From Shewanella sairae (GTDB taxonomy: Bacteria > Pseudomonadota > Gammaproteobacteria > Enterobacterales > Shewanellaceae), in assembly GCF_023283535.1 (NCBI RefSeq), contig NZ_JAKILT010000036.1:1-52742 (forward strand): DNA of 52,742 nucleotides. The letters run 5' to 3'. The position numbers and the translations under genes were made by a program. Of this stretch, positions 47,001 through 52,742 are shown piece by piece; the first letter of the stretch is position 1; every line of letters starts with the position of its first letter. The notes beneath the pieces were generated by a model, which saw only the letters and a program-made list of their open reading frames with translations, did not search any database and was not told the DNA's origin.

Positions 47001-47161
47001 GGATAAGAGGTTTTTACAATCACTTGCACATCAGATAAGTCTGGCAGTGCATCAAGTGGTGTCATGCGCATTGCTTGATAGCCAATTAAGGCTATTACGG
47101 CAGTCAGCACTAACACCATCGCCCGCTGTTTAATCGAGGCGCTAATAATTCTTTCTAACAT
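44024..47161 (-). CDS. cusA: CusA-type heavy-metal RND efflux pump
   Basis: 1045 aa, the normal size of HME-RND pumps, with helix 1 at the N-terminus, two large periplasmic loops and about twelve membrane helices. Signatures include TPLDALPDLSDVQVIVKT, GAVVDAAIVMVENTHKH in TM4 (proton relay Asp) and GMIALAGVAAEFGVVMQVYL. The similarity is to the Cu(I)/Ag(I) branch rather than CzcA, judged by eye. With the CusB-like adaptor 14 bases upstream it should export copper or silver from the periplasm. No outer-membrane channel gene lies in the window. Confidence 0.92.
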   Translation of the reverse strand: MLERIISASIKQRAMVLVLTAVIALIGYQAMRMTPLDALPDLSDVQVIVKTSYPGQAPQLVEDQITYPLSTAMLAVPGAKTVRGFSMFGDSYVYIIFEDGTDIYWARSRVLEYLSQTQGQLPDNVTPTLGPDASGVGWVFQYALVDRKGQHDLAQLRSLQDWFLKLELQSVSGVSEVATIGGMEQSYQIIVDPHKLALYQIDLMTVKNALDNSNSSTGGSVIEMAEAEYMITSSGYRQTLADFEEIPLGIVSESGTPVLMKDVAQLRTGPAARRGIAELNGEGEVVGGIVVMRYGENALATINNVKDKLKEVENGLPDGVELVITYDRSELILNSVDNLTHKVLEEMLVVGVICLIFLLHARSTMVAIISLPISILISFIVMNIIGVNANIMSLGGIAIAIGAVVDAAIVMVENTHKHLEHYREQHNGATPTGDAHWELVRKASVEVGPALFFSLLIITLSFVPVFALEAQEGRLFHPLAYTKTFAMAASAILAITLIPVLLGYFVRGKIPDERKNPISRFLIAIYEPTLRLVLRFPKVTILLAIVTLASAVYPVTKMGSEFMPELEEGDLLYMPTTLPSVSAGKAAEILQQTDRLIKTVPEVKQVFGKVGRAMTATDPAPLTMLETTIMLNPRETWRAGMTLEGIIAELQKTVKVPGMTNAWVQPIKTRIDMLSTGVRTPVGIKISGADIEELQRIGTEIEAVVSKIPGTESAFAQRTSGGRYIDIEPNLKNAARYGMTLKDIQDVVQMAIGGMQVGQSIQGQERYPINIRYPRELRDSIEKLEDLPVLTKTGKYLPLGNLASITISDGAPMLASENGRLISWVFVDLKDISIGEYIETARAALDEQITLPARYSYTFAGQYEYMQRVEAKMKLVVPLMLAVIFMLLMMTFSSFIQASVIMLSLPFSLVGSAWLLYFLDFNFSVAVSVGMIALAGVAAEFGVVMQVYLNNSIKDRKLAGQYNERNDLSEALIHGAVMRIRPKAMTVATIFFGLLPIMWGSGTGNEVMQKIAAPMVGGMVTAPLLSLFVIPAIYLLIYGRAFNKK

Positions 47162-47175
47162 AATCAGCCTCCCGA

Positions 47176-48978
47176 TTAATGGTGTGCGTGCGGATCGCTA
47201 GCGGCATCGCCACTATTATCGTTAGTGCTATTGCTACCACTTAAACGCTGTAAGCTGCCTTGAATGCTGGCTTCGGAATCGAGCAGGAACTGGCCCGAGA
47301 CTATGACCTTGTCACCTGCTTGTAAGCCTTCAATGATTTCAGCTTTGCCTTGGGCAATCATGCCGACTTTTACCGGAACAGAAGCAAAACGGTTATCATC
47401 GCGCTGCACGACTACGCGGTTTTCACGTCCAGTTAGAATCAATGCTTCAGTTGGAACAGATAGCACTTCGCGTTTAGGGCCGCCGAACAGCTTTACATCG
47501 ACTAAGGTGCCAGGTTTCAGCAGCTTTTTAGGATTATCGAGTTTGATGCGCACACGCATCGCGCGCGATACGGGATCAAGTTCTGGGTAGATGTAGTCAA
47601 TATTCGATTCAATATCAAACAAGCCTTGCGCCGCAGAAGTTACTTCTACAGGACGGCCTTGTTCTAGCCAGCTTTGTTCGTTTTCAAATACATCGGCAAT
47701 CACCCAAACACTGCTTAAATCAACGATTTCGAACAGGGTGTCACCCGGTTGAACGTACATGCCGTGACGCACAGTTAATTTACTGATAAAGCCGTCTTGT
47801 TCGGCATAAAATGGTACGCGATAGATAGTTTTTCCGGTACGTTCTAATTGTTTAATCGTTGCGGTATTCACTCCTAGCAGCTCTAGACGTAGCCGCGCTT
47901 TACGCAATAAACCTTGGCCGCGCTCTTTGTCTTGTTTAAGGTAATCAACTGCTTGCATATAGTCGTCTTGAGCATTAATAAGCTCTGGCGAATACAGCTC
48001 GTATAATAGCTGGCCTTTTTTCACTCGCTGACCGACGTTATGCACCATTAAGGTCTCTATCCAGCCATTAACACGAGTGTGGCTATGACCAATAGTATTT
48101 TCGTTGTACTCCACGGTACCAATGGTTTTTACTAGCTTCCAAAGTGTGCCCTTGGTGACTTGCTCGCTGCGCATACCGAGTGCTTGCTGCATGCCGCCTG
48201 AGACACCGACAACCACTTCTTCACCAACGCCGCCGACAGTGACTTTTTCTAAATCCATGCCACAGATTGGGCATGATCCAGGTACGTCAGACACCACATG
48301 CGGATGCATCGGACATACGTACTTAATATTGCCATCACCGCTGCTTTGCGCTGCGGGTGCAAGCGTTGGTTTAGGCTGGCTTAATATTTTGTCAGCTTGG
48401 GTGTGCTCTGGTGTATGTTGGTGGGTAGCATGCTCATCTGCTGGGCTTTCTTCTTCCTCTTCTTTAACAAGGAACATTTTGCACTCAGGGCAGCGACCCG
48501 GCTCATGGCTGGTTACTTCTGGGTGCATAGGACAGTAGTAGTTCTCAACTGCTGTAGTGGCAGCATGTTCGCTGTGATTATCTGAATTAGTATCAGAATC
48601 AGTGTTTTTTTGATCTGAGACTAAAAACATTTTGCATTCAGGGCAGCGACCCGGCTCGTGGCTGGTCACTTCTGGGTGCATAGGGCAGTAGTAGTGTTCA
48701 CCTAATGCTGCATTGGTAGCTTTGACGCTAGTTTCTTTTTCATCAGATTTTTTTTCATCTAAGACGAGAAACATTTTGCATTCAGGGCAGCGACCCGGCT
48801 CATGGCTGGTCACTTCTGGATGCATAGGGCAATAGTATGTAGAGTCATGCTGGTGGGCATGACTGTGTTGTTCGTTTGGCTCTGCGTTTTGGCTATAGCC
48901 TAGCTGTGGAGTCACAGCCATTGTTAGCGTTAGTGCGCAGATTAGTGGCTTTACCACTGGTGCTTTAAAAAGACTCAT
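47176..48978 (-). CDS. cusB: CusB-type adaptor with four CPMHP metal-binding motifs
   Basis: 600 aa from the ATG at 48978 (MSLFKAPVV), with GGAG upstream; a start five codons earlier is less likely. After a signal peptide (1-29), three identical 25-residue motifs (YYCPMHPEV...CPECKMFLV) lie at about 48-72, 96-120 and 147-171, and a variant ending CPICGMDLE at 220-245. These are heavy-metal-binding domains (PF19335 type). The adaptor proper follows (about 260-580): HTRVNGWIETLMVHNVGQRVKKG, a short hairpin, and FYAEQDGFISKLTVRHGM. Most CusB proteins have one such domain or none. His-rich linkers and tail (DPHAHH). Confidence 0.92.
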   Translation of the reverse strand: MSLFKAPVVKPLICALTLTMAVTPQLGYSQNAEPNEQHSHAHQHDSTYYCPMHPEVTSHEPGRCPECKMFLVLDEKKSDEKETSVKATNAALGEHYYCPMHPEVTSHEPGRCPECKMFLVSDQKNTDSDTNSDNHSEHAATTAVENYYCPMHPEVTSHEPGRCPECKMFLVKEEEEESPADEHATHQHTPEHTQADKILSQPKPTLAPAAQSSGDGNIKYVCPMHPHVVSDVPGSCPICGMDLEKVTVGGVGEEVVVGVSGGMQQALGMRSEQVTKGTLWKLVKTIGTVEYNENTIGHSHTRVNGWIETLMVHNVGQRVKKGQLLYELYSPELINAQDDYMQAVDYLKQDKERGQGLLRKARLRLELLGVNTATIKQLERTGKTIYRVPFYAEQDGFISKLTVRHGMYVQPGDTLFEIVDLSSVWVIADVFENEQSWLEQGRPVEVTSAAQGLFDIESNIDYIYPELDPVSRAMRVRIKLDNPKKLLKPGTLVDVKLFGGPKREVLSVPTEALILTGRENRVVVQRDDNRFASVPVKVGMIAQGKAEIIEGLQAGDKVIVSGQFLLDSEASIQGSLQRLSGSNSTNDNSGDAASDPHAHH

Positions 48979-49001
48979 AATGCCTATCTCCACCCTAAAT
49001 A

Positions 49002-49613
49002 TTAGTGATGCTGGTGACTAGATTTTGTTGCTGTATCGCCAGTGGCGATTGGCTCTAAGTCCATTCCGCATTTAGGGCAGCTATCGCCTGCTTGACCTGT
49101 AATAGCTGGGTTCATTGGGCAGGCATGGGTATGCTTGCTCATATGTTTGTGGTGGTTTTTAGCTTTGTTAGGGCACGACTCTTTATTCGGGCAAGAGTCA
49201 CAGTTTTTAGCGTTATCCGCCTTAGCAATTGGCTCTAAATCCATACCACATTTAGGGCAGCTATCGCCTGCTTGACCGGTAATGGCTGGGTTCATCGGGC
49301 AGGCATGGGTGTGCTTGCTCATATGTTTATGGTGCTTTCCAGCTTTGTTCGGGCACGACTCTTTATTTGGACAAGAGTCACAGTTTATAGCGTGGGTTTT
49401 AGCAGCTGTTTTATTGGCTTCTAAATCCATACCACATTTAGGGCAAGAGTCACCTTGGTTACCTGTCACTTCAGGGTGCATTGGACAGGCGTATGCTTGG
49501 TGCTGTGCAGCGTGCTGACCTTTATGGGCATGATGATGCTCATTTGCAGACGCTGTAGGGCCCCAAGACAAAACTAACAAGGCAGATAAGGCTAAACTTA
49601 TAAGGGTTTTCAT
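49002..49613 (-). CDS. Periplasmic protein with three heavy-metal-binding motifs
   Basis: 203 aa with a signal peptide (1-23, ending TASA). Three motifs of the type ACPMHPEV or ACPMNPAI ... SCPKCGMDLE lie near residues 41-65, 103-127 and 167-191, separated by two copies of a linker NCDSCPNKESCPNK followed by HHKHMSKH. Of 203 residues, 15 are Cys and many are His and Met. No enzymatic domain, so it is probably a periplasmic metal-binding protein that buffers or hands metal to the adjacent pump. It lies 23 bases before the cusB-like gene, so is the first gene of the operon. Its DNA has 180-bp tandem repeats. Confidence 0.85.
   Translation of the reverse strand: MKTLISLALSALLVLSWGPTASANEHHHAHKGQHAAQHQAYACPMHPEVTGNQGDSCPKCGMDLEANKTAAKTHAINCDSCPNKESCPNKAGKHHKHMSKHTHACPMNPAITGQAGDSCPKCGMDLEPIAKADNAKNCDSCPNKESCPNKAKNHHKHMSKHTHACPMNPAITGQAGDSCPKCGMDLEPIATGDTATKSSHQHH
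49051..49500. repeat. 180-bp tandem repeats within the metal-binding gene
   Basis: Unit 1 (49051-49230) and unit 2 (49231-49410) are nearly identical, each encoding one metal-binding motif plus one linker; a diverged partial unit follows. Start of each unit: GGCTCTAAGTCC and GGCTCTAAATCC. High DNA identity suggests a recent duplication or ongoing gene conversion. Confidence 0.8.
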
Positions 49614-49745
49614 AACTCAACTCCATCAAAGAGATGGCCGGATGACTGTGCTTAATATAAGCAACAGAACAATTAACGGCATAAATAATTGCTGATTAAG
49701 ATTAATAACGATTTTTTTAATTTGCATAGAGAGACAGGGCCTCTG

Positions 49746-50156
49746 TTACGCAATAGGGGGTCTTAAATCTTGTGGCAATGAAATAGAGTGGAAATGAGGC
49801 ATTGGAGTGGCCGTTATAATTTCGGAGGTGCTAAAACCTGGCCAAGGTGATGCACTCAACAGGGTACCTGTTACAGAAATAACCAAGCAGTGGTTGCAGT
49901 CGCTCTGGCATGATCCATTGCCGTTGCAGCAAGGCTGAGCGTTACCGGGAAGCATTTGTATTTCAGCTTCGCAGCAATGAGCGTCTTCATCCATTTGCAT
50001 TGGGTGACATTCTGTTCCGTCTTGCATGCTCATCATTGGCATGTCATCAGCCATTGCTTTCGGTACTATCAGCGACCCATTAGATAGCACTAGCTGACTC
50101 AACAAAGCGAGTAGCGTAAAGGCTAGTAATGTATGACGGCGGATGATGCTAAGCAT
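49746..50156 (-). CDS. Cys-rich exported protein, CopL-like
   Basis: 136 aa with an N-terminal hydrophobic segment (residues about 10-28, LLAFTLLALLSQLVLS), then MPMMSMQDGTECHPMQ and eight cysteines (HCC, PCC, CQSDCNHC) in residues 50-90, and a C-terminus ending RPPIA. This layout recalls small CopL-type proteins near copper-resistance genes; the family call is tentative. Metal sensing or sequestration is inferred from the Cys/Met/His content and the neighbouring pump. It may be a diverged relative of the protein at 50934. Confidence 0.55.
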   Translation of the reverse strand: MLSIIRRHTLLAFTLLALLSQLVLSNGSLIVPKAMADDMPMMSMQDGTECHPMQMDEDAHCCEAEIQMLPGNAQPCCNGNGSCQSDCNHCLVISVTGTLLSASPWPGFSTSEIITATPMPHFHSISLPQDLRPPIA

Positions 50157-50242
50157 GATGCTTCCAATTAATGAGCTTTGATAAGTCTACCATAGGAATT
50201 AGCTGACACATTGATAAACTTCACAAATTACTTTGTTCAATG

Positions 50243-50290
50243 TGCCATTAATAGCTAACTAATTCAGTTATTAGTTAGCTATTAATGGCA
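50243..50290. repeat. 21-bp perfect inverted repeat (long hairpin)
   Basis: TGCCATTAATAGCTAACTAA (50243-50262) and its exact inverted copy (50271-50290), plus one more T-A pair, give a 21-bp stem around TCAGTT. It lies between the DUF2057 stop and the start of the Cys-rich gene, both on the minus strand. No T-run follows on either strand. Confidence 0.75.
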
Positions 50291-50300
50291 GTGATTGTCA

Positions 50301-50717
50301 CTACTTAGACAATAATAATTTAGCCATCAACTGACTGTGAGTCATTAAGCTAACTTGTTTCTCATCGCCCATACCGTTACGAAGTTTAATGGTTGGGTTG
50401 CTGATAAACTGCAGTGCATCCTCTTCAGATAAAATGCTCGGGGTAAAAGCTTGATAGTTGTTTGCAACGTCAAAGTCGAGGTAGAGGTACAGAGGTTCTG
50501 ATCTGACCCAACTTGAATCCTCTGCATTACTTTCAAACAGATCACTGTATCTCACTTCTATTAAGTTATGGCCGTTGTCGAGCTCTAAGTAGCGACTGTC
50601 AACGTTAGCGAGGCCATTAAGGGTTAATACATCGATAGACTCAGGGAAAGACACTGATGCTGCTGAAGTGAAAAAGCTTGCTAATGATAATGTGATTACG
50701 GTGATAAATTTTTTCAT
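50301..50717 (-). CDS. Short DUF2057 (YccT-like) exported protein
   Basis: 138 aa with a signal peptide (MKKFITVITLSLASFFTSA). The mature part (VSFPESIDVLTLNG...LDNGHNLIEVRYSDLFE) matches the N-terminal half of the DUF2057/YccT family, whose members are usually about 200-220 aa, so it is a shortened form; I see no frameshift. Function of the family is unclear. It lies alone between two Cys-rich protein genes. Confidence 0.75.
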   Translation of the reverse strand: MKKFITVITLSLASFFTSAASVSFPESIDVLTLNGLANVDSRYLELDNGHNLIEVRYSDLFESNAEDSSWVRSEPLYLYLDFDVANNYQAFTPSILSEEDALQFISNPTIKLRNGMGDEKQVSLMTHSQLMAKLLLSK

Positions 50718-50933
50718 AATAAACTCCGAAATATTTTTATTGTGCGTTGCTGAGCATCACTTTGTGACTAGATGCGGCAAACGCTATTACCAACTACTGA
50801 CTATAAATGTGGTAGTGCTGGCGTAATATTTTGATCATGCAGGGCACTTAAACTCTTGGCTAAACCTGTTGAGTATTCTCTGTGACAGGTAAGTCTGTAG
50901 CAGATGAGCCCCTAAATGCGGTTGAAGTAAGAC

Positions 50934-51347
50934 TTATGCGTAAATCGGAGGGGGATTTTTAGATGAAAGCTCAACAGTTTGTAATGACCAAAAGTTGGCT
51001 TGGATACTATTGCTAGAGCTTTGAATTGATATGGCAAGTTGAGAGTGGTCAACAATTCCTGGAGCCGAAGCACAATGTGAGACGCAGTTTCCAGCAGCTA
51101 ACTGCTCGCAAACCGCATCGCAGTCGATTTTTAACTGACTAAGCTGAACGGCTTGTGGAACGCAATCTTGATGGTTATCGGATTGGTTGATGCTGGTAAG
51201 CTGCTGCGGCAGGGGCGTGACTGTATCTTGTTGAATAAGGGGGTGCGAGCTCGCAGACAAATATTTAGGCATTGCCATCGCAGGAGACAGAATAAACTGG
51301 CTCACCAATGCGACTAAAAATGCTAAATATGCTAACTGCTTACTCAT
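50934..51347 (-). CDS. Cys-containing exported protein, possible relative of the 49746 protein
   Basis: 137 aa with an N-terminal hydrophobic segment or signal peptide (residues about 6-26, AYLAFLVALVSQFILSPAMA). Five cysteines lie in residues 61-95 (DCVPQ, DCDAVCEQ, NCVSHC), and it ends NPPPIYA. The general plan, size and end resemble the CopL-like protein at 49746, though sequence identity is low. It is divergent from cymA. No function known. Confidence 0.55.
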   Translation of the reverse strand: MSKQLAYLAFLVALVSQFILSPAMAMPKYLSASSHPLIQQDTVTPLPQQLTSINQSDNHQDCVPQAVQLSQLKIDCDAVCEQLAAGNCVSHCASAPGIVDHSQLAISIQSSSNSIQANFWSLQTVELSSKNPPPIYA

Positions 51348-51740
51348 GTCAAACCTTAACGTTTATGGAATAAAGATGATGTAATAACCAAGACCTGACT
51401 TTTGCTTAAAAAGTTTCAAATAATCACAAATTTTTTGATTTTTAGTGTGTCCTACCCCTCAGTTTTACATCTAAAAGGAATTCAAAGTAATTGCTTTAAA
51501 TCATTATTTTATAAGGCTTGCTCCTAAGTAACCTTGCGGTTTTCAAGGCTTTAGAGTAGCTTTAGTAAACGTGCATATAAAGTGAGCGAATTTGGCGGTG
51601 AGGACAGAGTTAGAGCCATGTCTCATTTTGCACTTTTAGTTCCAGATCAATGAGTAGGATCTAGTTTATAATAGTTTGCATAAATTAAAGATGAAGTTCA
51701 GCTTCATCGTAGAAAATAATTAAATACTTGGAGATGAGTG
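51348..51740 (+). promoter_or_regulatory. cymA upstream region
   Basis: A good -10 (TATAAT at 51667-51672) lies 69 bases before the cymA ATG. The -35 is weak, which would suit an activator; CRP control of cymA is known in S. oneidensis, but I did not find a clear CRP site here. A hairpin (GATGAAG/CTTCATC, 51690-51708) lies in the expected 5' leader. No small gene seen in the 393 bp. Confidence 0.5.
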
Positions 51741-52304
51741 ATGAACTGGCGAGCACTATTTAAACCCAGCGCAAAAATTTCGATTCTGGCATTGCTGATT
51801 ATCGGTGTCGTTGTCGGTGTTGTAGGCTACTTTGGTACACAACAAACTTTACATGCCACAAGTACAGATGAGTTCTGTATGAGCTGTCATAGCAACCACT
51901 CATTGAAAGATGAAGTGTTAGCATCTGCTCACGGCGGTGGTAGTGCTGGTATCGTGGTACAGTGTCAAGATTGTCACCTTCCACACAACCCAGTTAAGTA
52001 CCTAGTTAAGAAGATCATCGTATCTAAAGATCTATACGGTTACCTAACAATTGACGGCTTTAACACTCAAGAGTGGTTGGATGAGAACCGCAAAGAGCAA
52101 GCTGATCTAGCGCTTAAGTACTTCAAAGGCAATGACTCTGCTAACTGTCAGCACTGTCACTCTCGCATCTACGAGAACCAGCCTGAAACTATGAAGAAGA
52201 TGGCGAAAAGAATGCACGCTAACAACTTCAAGAAAGAAGAAGACAAGCGTAAGACTTGTGTAGACTGTCACAAAGGTGTTGCTCACGTTTATCCTAAGGG
52301 ATAA
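51741..52304 (+). CDS. cymA: Tetraheme quinol dehydrogenase CymA
   Basis: 187 aa from the ATG at 51741 (MNWRALFKPS), with GGAG ten bases upstream; an in-frame GTG one codon earlier is not needed. One N-terminal membrane helix (residues about 13-33) anchors a periplasmic NapC/NirT domain with four heme motifs: CMSCH, CQDCH, CQHCH and CVDCH. CymA oxidises menaquinol and passes electrons to periplasmic reductases and the outer-membrane Mtr path, so it is the hub of anaerobic respiration in Shewanella. Single gene, with a strong terminator. Confidence 0.96.
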   Translation: MNWRALFKPSAKISILALLIIGVVVGVVGYFGTQQTLHATSTDEFCMSCHSNHSLKDEVLASAHGGGSAGIVVQCQDCHLPHNPVKYLVKKIIVSKDLYGYLTIDGFNTQEWLDENRKEQADLALKYFKGNDSANCQHCHSRIYENQPETMKKMAKRMHANNFKKEEDKRKTCVDCHKGVAHVYPKG

Positions 52305-52380
52305 TACTCAGGCTAAAGCCTAGGAATTGAGTAAACCAGACTGTTTTAAGTAACAAGTCTAAGCGACAAGTTAAATCGCT

Positions 52381-52406
52381 AAAAGCCCCTTAATTGGGGC
52401 TTTTTT
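52381..52406 (+). terminator. Intrinsic terminator of cymA
   Basis: AAAAGCCCC and GGGGCTTTT form a nine-base stem around TTAATT, followed by a T-run (to TTTTTT at 52406). Confidence 0.88.
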
Positions 52407-52428
52407 GTTTTTCATGGTAGCTCAATTG

Positions 52429-52742
52429 TTCAATTGGTCGTGGTCGAATACGATAAAGCTGACGGCATAAATGCCGACCTACGCATACAACACAATACAA
52501 GGCTTTGTAGGTTGGGCTTTAGCCCATCAATATACTGAATATAGTGATAGCTAAATTGGCGAGGCTGAGGGCGATAAGCCTAACGGCATAAATGCCGAGC
52601 GATGCAATACAACGCAATACTAGGCTTTGTAGGTTGGGCTTTAGCCCATCGATATACTGAATATAGTGATAGCTAAATTGGCGAGGCTGAGGGCGATAAG
52701 CCTAACGGCATAAATGCCGAGCGATGCAATACAACGCAATAC
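52429..52742. repeat. 122-bp tandem repeats with REP-like palindromes
   Basis: Two copies (52501-52622 and 52623-52742, the second cut by the window end) differ at one base in 120, and a degenerate partial unit precedes them (about 52447-52500). Each has two hairpins, TGGGCTTTAGCCCA next to GTAGGT and CGGCATAAATGCCG next to ACCTAC (the latter intact only in the partial unit). The motifs face opposite ways, as in paired REP elements (BIMEs). Confidence 0.8.

Noticed and set aside
49051..49500. CRISPR-like array in the metal-binding gene
   Set aside because: The repeats are in frame, 180 bp long and coding, without spacers of unique sequence.

Overview
The window is a piece of a gammaproteobacterial chromosome, almost certainly Shewanella. 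The best marker is the last gene, which encodes a tetraheme NapC/NirT-family quinol dehydrogenase that matches CymA closely (four CXXCH motifs, N-terminal membrane anchor, about 187 aa). The order mgtE, ompR-envZ, greB-tex, bioH-comF, nfuA, a cox cluster, lexA-sulA and plsB also fits a Shewanella chromosome. No rRNA, tRNA, CRISPR array, intact insertion sequence or phage module was seen.

Layout. (1) 1-7.0 kb is accessory DNA: visibly AT-rich, gene-poor at first, with orphan proteins. It holds a small membrane protein followed by an attC-like palindrome (possible relic integron cassette), a two-gene operon ending in a 43-aa double-CXXC microprotein, a 610-aa orphan, and a three-gene operon starting with an Imm11/DUF1629-like protein. 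(2) 7.1-25 kb is housekeeping: Mg2+ transporter MgtE, a peroxiredoxin, a chemoreceptor, EnvZ/OmpR, GreB, Tex, BioH, a ComF-type phosphoribosyltransferase, an M14 peptidase, NfuA, a MATE exporter and a polysaccharide deacetylase. (3) 25.1-34.2 kb is a complete aa3-type cytochrome c oxidase locus read leftward: coxB (with two fused cytochrome c domains), coxA, ctaG/cox11, coxC, SURF1, a small membrane-anchored protein, ctaA, cyoE and sco1. Structural subunits, copper insertion (Cox11, Sco1), heme A synthesis (CyoE, CtaA) and assembly (SURF1) are together. (4) 34.7-36.5 kb has an SOS operon, lexA-sulA, with two LexA boxes, then a 291-bp MITE-like element. (5) 36.5-44 kb has plsB, an aromatic amino acid permease, an AraC-type regulator, a yiaW/yiaV-like pair and a two-domain VOC protein. 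(6) 44-51.3 kb is a copper/silver-type resistance region: CusA-like RND pump, a CusB-like adaptor with four metal-binding CPMHP motifs, a periplasmic protein with three more such motifs, and two small Cys-rich exported proteins on either side of a short DUF2057 protein. No outer-membrane channel gene is present here. (7) 51.7-52.7 kb is cymA followed by near-perfect 122-bp tandem repeats that run off the end.

Nothing here amounts to a clearly new defence or mobile system. The most unusual items are the array of repeated metal-binding motifs (with 180-bp DNA repeats), the MITE-like element, several long perfect hairpins, a duplicated ctaA 5' end, divergent start codons that overlap, and the orphan accessory genes at the left end. 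All functional calls rest on motif recognition by eye; no database search was run.
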